Source: Pseudomonas mosselii
GTDB taxonomy: Bacteria; Pseudomonadota; Gammaproteobacteria; Pseudomonadales; Pseudomonadaceae
NCBI RefSeq assembly: GCF_005796105.1
Contig: NZ_VAUO01000006.1
Coordinates: 1-64,000 of the forward strand
Direction: 5' to 3'
DNA length: 64,000 bases
Position 1 is the first letter of the stretch. Each line of letters opens with the position of its first letter. Positions 26,866 to 35,886 of this stretch are shown here, in pieces. Under the pieces are notes generated by a model. It was not told the origin of the DNA. It saw only the letters and a program-made list of their open reading frames with translations, and made no database searches. The position numbers and the translations under genes were made by a program.

Positions 26866-27870
26866 CTAAATCATCAGGTTGCGATAGTGCCCCGGATTGC
26901 AGCCGAACCATTTGCGAAACGCCTTGTAAAACGAACTGCTGTCGGCAAACCCCAGCCGCTGGGCGATGTCGGCCAGGCTCGGCTCGGCATCGGCCAACCA
27001 GGCAATCGCCAGCTCGCGACGCACGCTGTCCTTGATGCCCTGGTAGGTCTGGCCTTCCTCGGCCAGGCGCCGGCGCAAGGTCGACAGCGACAGGCACAAT
27101 TGGCAAGCCACGGCTTGGGCATCGGGCCACAGCGCTGGTGCCTGGGCCAGCAAGTCGGTACGGATACGCCGGGCGAGACTGGCCGGATCACGGTACTTCA
27201 CCAGAATGTTGCCCGGAGCCTCGGCAAGGAAACGCTGCAACTCCTCGTTGCTGCGCCGTAAGGGCACATCCAGGCAGTCAGCGGGGATGATCATGCGCGT
27301 GCGTGGCCGCTCGAACTGCAGGCTCTCGGAGAACATCACACGGTAGTCATCGCAGAACGGCGGCTCGGCGCAGCGCAGGTCGATGGTCAGGATCGGGATG
27401 CGTCGCCCGGCCAACCAACACGTCACACCATGCACGATCATCCAGAAGGTGAAATAGGTGAAGGCCCGTCGCGGCGCAGCGCGCGGCTCGTCAATGATGA
27501 TTTCCGCCAGGCTCTGCTGACGCACCAGGCCCGGCCGCAGGTCCTGAAGCATCAACCCGAGAAAATCCAGCACCGCCTGTAGCCCATCGCCCAGGGTCGG
27601 CTGGGCCATCGCCGCGCGGCACAGGAACGCCAAGCTGCCGCTGCGCAAACCTCGCGGGTCCATGCCGAAAAACTCGTCATCGCAGCGCCGCGCCAGCAGC
27701 CGCCACAGGCGTGCGTAAGACTTGGCACTGACCCGCGCCGCCGCAAGATCGAGCTGCTGCGCATCAATCCCGGCGCTGGCCAGCAGGCTGGCGTCCGGCT
27801 CGCCGGCTGGGCAGGTCTGTAACAGCGCCTCGCGCACCAGTTGCATGGAGATGGTGTCTTTCTCGCTCAT
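26866..27870 (-). CDS. AraC-family transcriptional regulator
   Basis: A 334-aa regulator. Residues about 20-210 resemble the Arabinose_bd-like ligand domain of the OruR/ArgR group (LRSGSLAFLCRAAMAQPTLGDGLQAVLDF). Two HTH motifs lie at about 250-330 (LSTLRRRLAEEGQTYQGIKD; LADIAQRLGFADSSSFYKAFRKWFGCNPGHYR). In related P. putida genomes a regulator of this type sits near the fadDx cluster, so control of that operon is plausible. The NEL gene between them has the same strand, so direct neighbour logic is weak. Confidence 0.82.
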   Translation of the reverse strand: MSEKDTISMQLVREALLQTCPAGEPDASLLASAGIDAQQLDLAAARVSAKSYARLWRLLARRCDDEFFGMDPRGLRSGSLAFLCRAAMAQPTLGDGLQAVLDFLGLMLQDLRPGLVRQQSLAEIIIDEPRAAPRRAFTYFTFWMIVHGVTCWLAGRRIPILTIDLRCAEPPFCDDYRVMFSESLQFERPRTRMIIPADCLDVPLRRSNEELQRFLAEAPGNILVKYRDPASLARRIRTDLLAQAPALWPDAQAVACQLCLSLSTLRRRLAEEGQTYQGIKDSVRRELAIAWLADAEPSLADIAQRLGFADSSSFYKAFRKWFGCNPGHYRNLMI

Positions 27871-28030
27871 CGACGGTCCTTGGCGGGTTCAGGCGCAGGC
27901 GGCAAGGCCGCATGTTAGGCCCATCAGGCCAGCGCGGCCAAGCCAAGGAACGTCTTGATCAGGCAAAGTTTTCGCAGGCCGAGCGCACCGACAGGCGAGG
28001 CTGCGGGCACGCGTTGGCCTGCGCAGGCCC

Positions 28031-28591
28031 TCAGACCGAACGGTTGAGCTTCACCCACGAGGCGAACTTGTCGATGAAAGCCTGCAAGAACGGCCGGGTC
28101 TTTTCATTCAGCTGGCCTGACTCGTCGAACAAGGCCGCCGCTCCACCGATGTAGGCCTCGGGCATTTGCATGCAGGGCATGTCGAGAAACACCAGCGACT
28201 GGCGAACCGCGTGATTGGCGCCAAACCCGCCAATCGCCCCTGGAGACACGCTCACCACCGCCGTCGGCTTGCCGCTCCAGGCGCTCTGTCCATAGGGGCG
28301 CGATCCCACATCGATGGCGTTCTTCAGGCAGCCCGGCACCGAGCGGTTGTACTCCGGGGTGACGAACAACACCGCATCGCTGCGCCGAATTTCGTCGCGA
28401 AAACGCTGCCAGCTCTGCGGCAGCGCCTCAGCCTCGACATCTTCGTTGTACAACGGCAAGTCGCCAATTTCGACGACCTGCAGGGCGATGCTGGACGGCG
28501 CAAGCTCCGACAAGGCGCGTGCCACCTTGCGGTTCAAGGAGTCCTTGCGCAGGCTGCCGACGACGACAGCGACCGAATAGACCTGGCTCAT
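28031..28591 (-). CDS. NAD(P)H-dependent FMN reductase (ChrR/ArsH-like flavodoxin fold)
   Basis: A 186-aa flavoprotein. The FMN phosphate loop GSLRKDSLNRKVA (about 12-24) and the isoalloxazine loop TPEYNRSVPGCLKNAID (about 78-94) are typical of the NADPH-dependent FMN reductase family, as is the SPGAIGGFGANH segment. Members reduce quinones, chromate or azo dyes with two electrons and limit redox cycling. Start placed at ATG 28591; an ATG at 28603 directly abuts the GAGG site. Monocistronic. Confidence 0.85.
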   Translation of the reverse strand: MSQVYSVAVVVGSLRKDSLNRKVARALSELAPSSIALQVVEIGDLPLYNEDVEAEALPQSWQRFRDEIRRSDAVLFVTPEYNRSVPGCLKNAIDVGSRPYGQSAWSGKPTAVVSVSPGAIGGFGANHAVRQSLVFLDMPCMQMPEAYIGGAAALFDESGQLNEKTRPFLQAFIDKFASWVKLNRSV

Positions 28592-28779
28592 GGCACTTTG
28601 CATCCTCTGCTGCGGTAGGGAAATGACCTGGATGGCGGATTCGCCAGCACAGGCCAGTAGTTATAGATGACCCCTGCTCAGCCCCAAGGTTTTTTTCCAT
28701 CCAGCGGAAAACTTCCCGGTGCCAACGCAGGTCTATCACCTCAGACATTTCCCAAACGTTTCAGAGGGTTCCACCCAAA

Positions 28780-28998
28780 ATGGCAGCAGTAATGGTCGGC
28801 CAGTTCCACGCCCGCGACGCCGAAGGCCGTATCTACCCGGTACACGAATTCCAGGAGTCCACGCTCCAGGCCGATGGCAGCATCCAAGGTGCGCCAATCA
28901 CCACCTATCGCCTGGCCATCGGTGACCGGGTCAACCACCTGGGCGAAGATCGCTTCGAACTGGCGCAAACCGGCGTCGAAATCATCCGTATTCCTTGA
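28780..28998 (+). CDS. Small hypothetical protein
   Basis: A 72-aa beta-rich protein (MVGQFHARDAEGRIYPVHEF, YRLAIGDRVNHLGEDRFE). It begins with a pattern seen in many small Pseudomonas proteins of unknown role, and its codon use matches neighbours. No strong ribosome site is visible. Function unknown. The 170 bases after it, up to the dnaQ stop, hold no gene that I can support. Confidence 0.55.
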   Translation: MAAVMVGQFHARDAEGRIYPVHEFQESTLQADGSIQGAPITTYRLAIGDRVNHLGEDRFELAQTGVEIIRIP

Positions 28999-29174
28999 TG
29001 CAGTCACCGTGTAGGCCTGCCGTTCGCGCTGCAGGCCATGCACGTCGGCGACGAAGCCCGGGAAACCTTCGTCGAAGGCCTGTGCGAAAACAGGTAATCG
29101 AGAATCGGTGGGGCTGCATCGCTAACTGCCGGATGGATAGACGGCTTTAGCCACGCCTGGAGGGGCTGGGTGAC

Positions 29175-29921
29175 TCAGCCTGCTGCCGGCTCACTCAACG
29201 CCTGCCACATCGAAGGCCCGCCGGCAGACTTGGCCACCGCTGCCAAGCGCTCGGCATGCGCGTCGAGTTCTTCACCAGTCGCCATGATCACCCGCCCCGG
29301 CGCGCGTCCAACGATGCGACGGATCTCGCTACCAGTGCCGGCCTGTCCGTCTTCCCCAGCAGCGCCCTCGCCGGCCAGCGATAGGCTGGTCTGCCCACCG
29401 GTCATCGCCAGATAGACGTCGGCCAGCAGTTCCGAGTCGAGCAACGCGCCGTGCAGTTCACGACCGGAGTTGTCGATACCGTAGCGTTTGCACAGGGCAT
29501 CGAGGCTGTTGCGCTGCCCAGGGTGGCGCGAACGCGCCATCATCAGGGTGTCGAGAATCGCGCAGTGCTGCGAGATATCGGCGCGCTCATGCTGCCCCAG
29601 CAGGGCGAACTCATTATTGATGAAGCCGACGTCGAACGCCGCGTTATGGATGACCAGGGTGGCGCCCTGGATGAACGCGAAGAATTCCTCGGCCACATCG
29701 CCAAAACGCGGCTTGTCGATCAGGAAGGCGTCGGTGATGCCGTGCACGTTGATCGCGCCTTCGTCGCTCTCGCGGTCGGGCTGCAAGTAGACGTGGAAGT
29801 GCCGCCCGGTCAGACGCCGGCCAACCACCTCGACGCAACCGATCTCGATGATGCGGTGACCTTCGGTCACCGGCATGCCGGTGGTTTCGGTGTCGAGGAT
29901 GACTATCCTGTTATCCAACAT
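29175..29921 (-). CDS. dnaQ: DNA polymerase III epsilon subunit (3'-5' proofreading exonuclease), island-modified 5' end
   Basis: A 248-aa DEDDh exonuclease: ExoI ILDTETTG (8-15), ExoII VIHNAAFDVGF (about 95-105), ExoIII with HGALLDSELLADVYL (about 160-174). The C-terminal 60 residues should tether it to the alpha subunit. ATG 29921 is preferred over an upstream in-frame TTG/ATG at 29960 because AGAGAGG lies 9 nt before it. The first residues (MLDNRIVILD) and the promoter at 29960-29988 lie on island-side DNA, while an orphan start encoding a similar segment (RFVVLD) remains beside rnhA at 49679-49801. So the N-terminus looks replaced by the integrated element while all catalytic residues are kept. 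Confidence 0.9.
   Translation of the reverse strand: MLDNRIVILDTETTGMPVTEGHRIIEIGCVEVVGRRLTGRHFHVYLQPDRESDEGAINVHGITDAFLIDKPRFGDVAEEFFAFIQGATLVIHNAAFDVGFINNEFALLGQHERADISQHCAILDTLMMARSRHPGQRNSLDALCKRYGIDNSGRELHGALLDSELLADVYLAMTGGQTSLSLAGEGAAGEDGQAGTGSEIRRIVGRAPGRVIMATGEELDAHAERLAAVAKSAGGPSMWQALSEPAAG
29892..29903. other. Candidate attL core of the genomic island
   Basis: GTCGAGGATGAC, in codons for V-I-L-D of dnaQ, aligns with GTCCAGTACGAC at 49763-49774. Including the preceding GG(T/A), 11 of 15 bases match. The mismatches change Ile/Val and Thr/Ser only. GInt islands are known to produce flanking imperfect direct repeats. The exact crossover cannot be fixed without an empty site. Confidence 0.6.
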
Positions 29922-29923
29922 TT

Positions 29924-30058
29924 GTAAAAACCTCTCTACCAAAACCACCCATAAGACCAAGTATAACAGGTCCTTACGGAGATTTCCACTTGCTCATCGC
30001 GCCGAGAAAATGTAAAAACCTGCTTACACATTTGCTCACTCAAGAAAACGTAAAAACC
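29924..30058 (+). repeat. Three direct copies of GTAAAAACC at the island's left end
   Basis: Copies at 29924-29932, 30012-30020 and 30050-30058, the last directly before the ginA ATG and the first covering the dnaQ leader. A partial inverted copy (TTTTTAC) is at 49661-49667 near the right end. They are candidate recombinase arm sites or operators. Confidence 0.6.
29960..29988 (-). promoter_or_regulatory. Island-borne promoter reading out into dnaQ
   Basis: On the minus strand TGGAAA (29988-29983), a 17-nt spacer, then extended -10 TGT-TATACT (29968-29960). Transcription would start near 29953, then pass the AGAGAGG site (29937-29931) and the dnaQ ATG at 29921. It lies inside the element, upstream of ginA in the opposite direction. 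Confidence 0.6.
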
Positions 30059-31267
30059 ATGCAGCTAGCCGTGCTTGACTACATCTCAACGCAGAACGTG
30101 CATTTCTCTCAGCTCTGTGATCGAGAACAAGGCGGTGTGCCGTTGTACTACCCCACCTTGTATGCCGGACAAAGCCTATGGCAACGCAGGCACTCCACCC
30201 AGCGAGACACCCTGACATCGATCCAGCGCGTGTACGAGTGGGCGCATATGGAAGGCATCGACCTGGATCAGCGCTTTGTAAGCCGCTTGCCCTTGACCAC
30301 AGCAGAAATTGGCAGACTGGGGGGCTTTCTGATGATCAATCGAAAATCCACCACCCAAGCCATCTGCTCAGGCAAATTCAACAGCCGCTGCGGACATATC
30401 CAACATTATCTGGAATGGCTGGCAGGCTATCTGATTAACCATGCAAATGGCGATATCGCTCGGTCGATCAGCGACATGATCAAGGCCTTATCCGGGTTGC
30501 AGCTACCCACCGGCTCCGAGCACCAGCGTAAGCGCGACACCCTTGCCAAGCACCTTTCTGAAGCCGCGCAGGACGCGCTATGCCTGCTATTCCAGAACCC
30601 TCATGCCCATGTCCTGCGACCCGCAAATCGGCACGCTGCTACGCGTAACGCGGTAATGCTTGAAATTCTCTATGAAACAGGGATGCGATTTGGCGAGCTG
30701 CTCAGCCTAAAACTGAAGAATTTCACACCCGCTCGCGGTGGGGACTGTGCCACCTTGCAAATTGATATCAACCATGATGATGAGCTGGACCGACGCGTGC
30801 GCCAGCCTGTAGCCAAGACGCTAGGCCGCCTTGTTCCGATCACGGAGCAACTCTCCAAGAAAATTCAAGACTATCTGCGGCTAGACAGAGCCCTGGTTCC
30901 CTATGTGGAGTTTGGTGACGAACATTTTATCTTCATCAACCACCGAGCAAACGCTACACAAGGCAAACCCTTAGAGGCGAGCGCTTTTTACAATGCACTA
31001 CAGCTGATTCGTGATAAGTATCCTGCACTGCGTGAACTTCATCCGCACCTGCTCAGGCACGATTGGAATTATCGATTCTCAAAATCCGCGCAAGAGCTGG
31101 GTTTGAATGAGACTGAAGAAGCGTCGCAGCGCTGCTATCTGATGGGCTGGATTCCCGGTTCAGCTATGGCAACTCTCTACAATGAACGCCATATAATCGA
31201 AGGCGCTGCCGAAACCGGCCTTAAAGCTGCCAGCTATGTTACCGACCGGAGAACGCCGCGCTCATGA
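30059..31267 (+). CDS. ginA: Tyrosine recombinase 1 of the GInt module
   Basis: About 402 aa. The catalytic domain (about 180-390) shows Arg in LYETGMRFGELLSLKL, the H-x-x-R box in HPHLLRHDWNYRFS, and the nucleophile Tyr in SAMATLYNERHI. The N-terminal part should bind att arms. Start placed at ATG 30059; the frame stays open to a TTG at 29990 but that would cover two GTAAAAACC copies. It overlaps ginB by four bases. Three integrases in tandem plus a small protein are the ginABCD signature, where all four are reported as needed for integration and excision. Symbol by this architecture, not by alignment. Confidence 0.75.
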   Translation: MQLAVLDYISTQNVHFSQLCDREQGGVPLYYPTLYAGQSLWQRRHSTQRDTLTSIQRVYEWAHMEGIDLDQRFVSRLPLTTAEIGRLGGFLMINRKSTTQAICSGKFNSRCGHIQHYLEWLAGYLINHANGDIARSISDMIKALSGLQLPTGSEHQRKRDTLAKHLSEAAQDALCLLFQNPHAHVLRPANRHAATRNAVMLEILYETGMRFGELLSLKLKNFTPARGGDCATLQIDINHDDELDRRVRQPVAKTLGRLVPITEQLSKKIQDYLRLDRALVPYVEFGDEHFIFINHRANATQGKPLEASAFYNALQLIRDKYPALRELHPHLLRHDWNYRFSKSAQELGLNETEEASQRCYLMGWIPGSAMATLYNERHIIEGAAETGLKAASYVTDRRTPRS

Positions 31268-32892
31268 TTCCTTCGCACAATCTTATCGCGACAACTGAAG
31301 CAGTCCAGCCTACCCAACCGAAGTACAATCCGTTTATCAACACCAACAATACAGTCTTCATCAACTACCATGATGAGTCCATCGAGGTAGTCGGTGTTGG
31401 GCACGCGCCCGCCATGGCGATATATGAAAATTTGTCCGCAGAGGCGTTCAGTGGCTTTAGTCAAACACTGACCAAAATGTGCACAAGGTTCAAATTTTCA
31501 CCGTCGGTCATCTGGGCGTCTATCAGCGACTTAAATAAATTACTCACGAATTTTCCCTGCCCACGGATTACTGAAGACTTCGTACATAGCTTCCAATCAT
31601 ACGCGCACTACGCGCATTGTAACTTTTTTCACAGCATTAAACGCATTCTGACACAATGGCATGACTTAGCCCTCCCTGGCGTTGACCCCGAAGCCATAGA
31701 GCTTCTCCGGCTGTTGCACCCTCCTGCTCCACCTAGGCCAGCTGGCAGCAAGGTCCAATCAGATGATCCAAATGAAGGCTGGTACACCAATGAAGAGCAT
31801 GACCTGCTGATTCGCACTCTTTGGCAAGACCTCGAAAAAGGCATCACCCCATTAGATAAATCTACGCTGTGTTTACTGTCCGCCCAATATGGCAGGCGCC
31901 CCGTTCAATTCGCACGCCTAAAAATTAAAGACCTGCAAGAGCTTGGTGAAACCCAGGGCGTGAAAGGACGGCGAATTGCATTTCCAGCCGCCAAAGAGAG
32001 GGCCGTTGCATTCCGCCAGGGTGCACCTGAGGTGCATCCAATCGCCGACGAGTTGTGGGACCTTTGCCAGCAAGTAGCAAAGAGAACAATTGCAGAGCTT
32101 ACAGCCCTGACAGGCATTTATTTCACCAAAGAACAGGAACTGGAACTCCCTCTCTTCAGCTACGGTAATCTGAGGCGTCGTGTGGCTATGGTTAAAAAAT
32201 ACGAGCGCACACTCGACTTCATTTATGCCAGCCGACTGCTTCATTGTTTAGGATCATCTACAACACAAGCTATTCGCCGAGAAGGATTTGGAACCAAGAT
32301 CACCTCGGAGAGAACGGGTGAGATTCTGCTAGAGAATGCTTACCGGAATCGCTACACACGTACATGGCAACTTGCACGAGCGGGCGTACCGATGGCTCAG
32401 CTTCAGTTTTGGTTGGGCCACAAAACATCCAGGGCCTTGCATGTGTATTATAAGGATGATGCCGAAACGGCCAGAATGCTTCGCCCGATAGCCCCCTACA
32501 TGAACCCTATCGTGCGAGCTTTCACAGGGCCGATTCGAGACGAAGTTCAGGATCGAACATATGGCAATGAGGGAAAGATCAGTCGTATCTCGTTAAATGG
32601 ACGTGAATCGACCAACCTTGGGGGCTGTGGTGAACGCACCTTCTGTGCAGCCGGTATTCCTGTCGCCTGCTACCACTGCCCCCATTTCGAACCGTGGCTC
32701 GACGGACCTCACCATCAAGTGCTGGACATGCTCATAGAGAAAGAAAAAAGGCACAACCTGATTCCCACAGTTGGTAGCGGACGCAATGTACTCATGACCA
32801 TCGACTACGAGCGTGAAAAGGAAGCGGTCATCGAGGTGATTCGTCGGTGTGAAATGCGGAAGCTGATGCTGGAGGACCAGAAAAATGGATAA
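31264..32892 (+). CDS. ginB: Tyrosine recombinase 2 of the GInt module
   Basis: A 542-aa protein. Catalytic-domain marks: Arg in AQYGRRPVQFARLKI, box II as N-R-Y-T-R-T (canonical H-x-x-R reads R-x-x-R here), then FWLGHKTSRALHVYYKDD with His and Tyr. The loss of the box II His suggests altered catalysis or a structural role in a heteromeric recombinase. A C-terminal region holds a Cys/His cluster (GGCGERTFCAAGIPVACYHCPHF, about 445-470) that may bind zinc. ATGA overlap with ginA, and its 3' end overlaps ginC by eight bases. Confidence 0.72.
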   Translation: MIPSHNLIATTEAVQPTQPKYNPFINTNNTVFINYHDESIEVVGVGHAPAMAIYENLSAEAFSGFSQTLTKMCTRFKFSPSVIWASISDLNKLLTNFPCPRITEDFVHSFQSYAHYAHCNFFHSIKRILTQWHDLALPGVDPEAIELLRLLHPPAPPRPAGSKVQSDDPNEGWYTNEEHDLLIRTLWQDLEKGITPLDKSTLCLLSAQYGRRPVQFARLKIKDLQELGETQGVKGRRIAFPAAKERAVAFRQGAPEVHPIADELWDLCQQVAKRTIAELTALTGIYFTKEQELELPLFSYGNLRRRVAMVKKYERTLDFIYASRLLHCLGSSTTQAIRREGFGTKITSERTGEILLENAYRNRYTRTWQLARAGVPMAQLQFWLGHKTSRALHVYYKDDAETARMLRPIAPYMNPIVRAFTGPIRDEVQDRTYGNEGKISRISLNGRESTNLGGCGERTFCAAGIPVACYHCPHFEPWLDGPHHQVLDMLIEKEKRHNLIPTVGSGRNVLMTIDYEREKEAVIEVIRRCEMRKLMLEDQKNG

Positions 32893-34963
32893 CATCGTCT
32901 TATTCAAGCCCAAGGCTACGCTAACCGCTGGGAACAATCTGGCACACTATATCGACCAGGCAAAATCAAAAATCACACTGTGGTCGAATTTCGACAGCTT
33001 TGCCTGGGACAATCACACGTGGGAAACACCGTTCCGAAGAATTCGTTTTCTTAATCTTGAGAGCCGTCAGCTTCATAAGACCCGAGCGCCGCAGCTCAGT
33101 GATCTAATGTCTAACCCGTTTGGAGATTTCGCTAAAGCCTACATACGCTATACCCAGCACATTAAGCCAACGCAAACAGTCTCCCGAAGCGTGCTCGCAC
33201 TTCAACTACTGGAAACGGCGATGATCCGCTTAGACGGCCATGCCTTAATCTGTGATGCCCAAGATAGGCACTTTGTGGCTGCCAGCGAACTTCTGTTAGA
33301 GAAGAGCATCATGGATCGAAGTGGCGTGGGCAATGCCTTGGAGGCACTTGGAAAACACATCTCCGTCAACAAACTAACAACCCATCAGATTCTTTGGACA
33401 CATTCGTTTGTTGGCAAGAATGCCAACCCTGGAGCACCTCAAAATCTTAGCCGCGAGCAGCATGAAGCAAAGCTGCCGTGCTCGGACGCGATTTGGGCCA
33501 CGGCTGAAATCTTCGCCAATGGTTACTCTGTCCCACAGGACGATGAGGACATCTTCATTACCTCGACCACGGCATTGCTACTGTCATTTCCTTGCCGCAT
33601 TAGCGAACTGGGATATTTCAGAACGGTCCCCTATGCGTATGAAAATAACAAGAACGGTGAGCCCGAACTGATTTTAAAGGGCTTCGCCCCTAAGACTAAT
33701 AAATTTATGGCAAAAGCCGTCGTAGAGACTATCGCCCCGATCACAGAAGAGGCCGTCAAGCGACTTCAATCCATTACCGCTGAGGGAAGAAAACTTGCCC
33801 GCCACCTCGAAAGCGGCAGCGACAAATTTTATCGCCACACCTCCTGTCCGGATGTCGACGACGATGCGCCATTAACACCTCAACAAGTGACTGATGCTTT
33901 AGGCTTCAAGTCTATCGGCTCCACAGAGACATTTATGCTTAACAACACAGGGAGCTACAGCGTCACGGGATACACGCTAAACTCACTATGGCAAGTTGTA
34001 AAAAGACACAATATGAAGTTAAACCCTGACTTCCCCTACCAGCTGCCTTATGAAAAAGGCGCTCACCGCCTGAAGATGTCGGAGGCCTTGATGTGCCTTC
34101 GATACAACCAACTGTCGAGCACCTTATCAAGTAGCCCAGTGTTTTTGGTGCCCTATAACAGAGACTACTACTCAAAAAGAATGACTAGCAAGCGCATCAT
34201 GCGTGGAAACAAAGAAATTAGCATGAGCTTTTTTCACAAGCATAACTTTGGAGATATTTCGGTAAATTCGCACCAATTCCGCCATCTACTAAATACAATT
34301 GCTAAAGAGGCGGGCATTTCAATCAAAATGATCACAGAGTGGAGCGCACGCGCCTCGCAACAACAAACCGTCACCTACATGCACGAGGACCCTGCACGAA
34401 CAGCAAAGAAAATTGCGGAAAATCGAATTCCTGCCATTCAAATTGCACACAACCCGATCACCCATGAGGAGTATCGCAATTCACGCCCCAAAGGCCCTAA
34501 CATTGTCACCGCTTTCGGCATATGCTCCCACGATTACACCGTCAGCTACTGCAACAAATTCAAAGACTGCTTGAACTGTTCGGAACTACTGCTGTGCAAA
34601 GGCCACAAACGCTCAATCGAAGCCATTGAATTCGAGCGAGATGCGATTAAAGAAAATCTCGATGCTGCGTTGGCTGACATGAAAAAAGGGAACCGCCCAG
34701 CGGATCGCTGGTATGATACGCATTTTATGCGCTATCAAGGGTATCTTGCATTGCTCAACGTCATGACTGACCCCGCAATCGCAGACGGGGCGGTGATTAA
34801 GAACATCGGCTTGGACTTCAGTCTTGAGCAGCGGATTGTGGAGAAAGTCTCCAGCACTCCTAATTCGCGCCCAGAGCAACTGGACACGTCTAACCTGAGC
34901 AATGAAGTCCTGGAATACATGAAATTTATGATGGACGAAAACAATGCCAGCCCCCATTCCTGA
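32885..34963 (+). CDS. ginC: Tyrosine recombinase 3 of the GInt module
   Basis: A 692-aa protein. Arg in LSFPCRISELGYFRT, box II H-Q-F-R in VNSHQFRHLLNTIAKEAG, and Tyr in QQTVTYMHEDPAR give a complete set. A Cys-rich stretch CNKFKDCLNCSELLLCKGH (about 556-574) probably binds zinc. It follows ginB with an eight-base overlap and overlaps ginD by 20 bases, so the four genes form one translation-coupled operon. Confidence 0.75.
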   Translation: MDNIVLFKPKATLTAGNNLAHYIDQAKSKITLWSNFDSFAWDNHTWETPFRRIRFLNLESRQLHKTRAPQLSDLMSNPFGDFAKAYIRYTQHIKPTQTVSRSVLALQLLETAMIRLDGHALICDAQDRHFVAASELLLEKSIMDRSGVGNALEALGKHISVNKLTTHQILWTHSFVGKNANPGAPQNLSREQHEAKLPCSDAIWATAEIFANGYSVPQDDEDIFITSTTALLLSFPCRISELGYFRTVPYAYENNKNGEPELILKGFAPKTNKFMAKAVVETIAPITEEAVKRLQSITAEGRKLARHLESGSDKFYRHTSCPDVDDDAPLTPQQVTDALGFKSIGSTETFMLNNTGSYSVTGYTLNSLWQVVKRHNMKLNPDFPYQLPYEKGAHRLKMSEALMCLRYNQLSSTLSSSPVFLVPYNRDYYSKRMTSKRIMRGNKEISMSFFHKHNFGDISVNSHQFRHLLNTIAKEAGISIKMITEWSARASQQQTVTYMHEDPARTAKKIAENRIPAIQIAHNPITHEEYRNSRPKGPNIVTAFGICSHDYTVSYCNKFKDCLNCSELLLCKGHKRSIEAIEFERDAIKENLDAALADMKKGNRPADRWYDTHFMRYQGYLALLNVMTDPAIADGAVIKNIGLDFSLEQRIVEKVSSTPNSRPEQLDTSNLSNEVLEYMKFMMDENNASPHS

Positions 34964-35354
34964 CAAAATTATCAAAAAAATCGCCAAAGACATTCGTTCA
35001 TGGCCAGCCGACATGAAACTCACATGGGACGCGATATGCCAAGCGGCCAAGCTGCACCTGGACTACATCCCAACGAGACAAGCACTCTCGACAAAAAGTA
35101 TTCTGGTCTTTGAATACAAGGCGAAAAAAGAAGAGCTAATCGCCAAAACCCAGAAAGCACCAAACCGCCCAAAAAACATGACCGTGGCCATGCAAAAAAT
35201 TCAGACTCTTGAGAAAAGCGTCGCATCACTCGAATATCAAAATGGCATGCTGCACGACATGCTCCACCGAATGATTTACAACTCTGCTCAACACAAGATA
35301 TCTAAAGAGGAGTTAATGAAAGCACTGCCAACCCCAAATAGATCAAAAAAATAA
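34944..35354 (+). CDS. ginD: Small helical protein, fourth gene of the GInt module
   Basis: A 136-aa basic protein, nearly all helical. Residues about 85-115 (MQKIQTLEKSVASLEYQNGMLHDML) form a coiled coil. In GInt elements the fourth gene encodes a small helix-rich DNA-binding-type protein needed together with the three integrases. The 20-base overlap with ginC fits. A role as directionality or assembly factor is inferred. Confidence 0.65.
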   Translation: MPAPIPDKIIKKIAKDIRSWPADMKLTWDAICQAAKLHLDYIPTRQALSTKSILVFEYKAKKEELIAKTQKAPNRPKNMTVAMQKIQTLEKSVASLEYQNGMLHDMLHRMIYNSAQHKISKEELMKALPTPNRSKK

Positions 35355-35886
35355 CGCCAGCAACCGATCAATACACACTATCAACATCAGCGCACCCTGA
35401 CCACAAAATAAGAAACCACTGAATCATCTTACCTGTCCGAGCATCTGCTGTTGCCTCAGCAAGAATCCAAACCCGAAGTTGGCCGAGAGCCTTACGCAGT
35501 AACTCCTAGAGAGAGAATTTCTCAGCGATGTGAGACTGGGACGCGTCGAACGGTGCAGGCGACTCTCCACAAAAAACTCTCAGCCATCAGGAGAAGTTAC
35601 GAGAAAGACCGAATAATTACCGTAAAGCTCAATGATGTATCTATAGCTCGGCCTATGCAAATAAAGCAGAGACTGCTCATAACTAAGAAAAACATTTCTT
35701 AAACAATCCGTCGCGGGGAAATCCCCACAGCGCGCACTTCACCCCCATCGTATATCAGCTTCAATGAGCGCACTAATTTCTAACCATCTGATGCCGGCAA
35801 TAACCCTAGACAATGGAAACTCCGACCCCGGCATCAGCAAACACCTTTACTAACAAGAAACTTAACCTTCACTGCATACATGAAAC
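35355..35886. other. Intergenic region after ginD, about 530 bases
   Basis: Separates the recombination module from the cargo. I see no convincing gene; a TTG-started 83-codon frame at 35451-35702 lacks a site. It contains an 8-bp inverted repeat GATGCCGG/CCGGCATC (35790-35797 and 35828-35835), 52 bases from the stop of the minus-strand helicase gene, which may be its 3' hairpin. Confidence 0.45.

Noticed and set aside
29922..29960. Longer dnaQ start giving 13 extra residues
   Set aside because: The extra residues would cover the -10 region and the AGAGAGG site, which fits ATG 29921 instead.
29924..30058. CRISPR-like array from the GTAAAAACC repeats
   Set aside because: Only three 9-bp copies with unequal spacing (88 and 38 bases) and no cas genes.
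35451..35702. An 83-codon gene after ginD
   Set aside because: TTG start, no Shine-Dalgarno and basic low-complexity composition; treated as non-coding.
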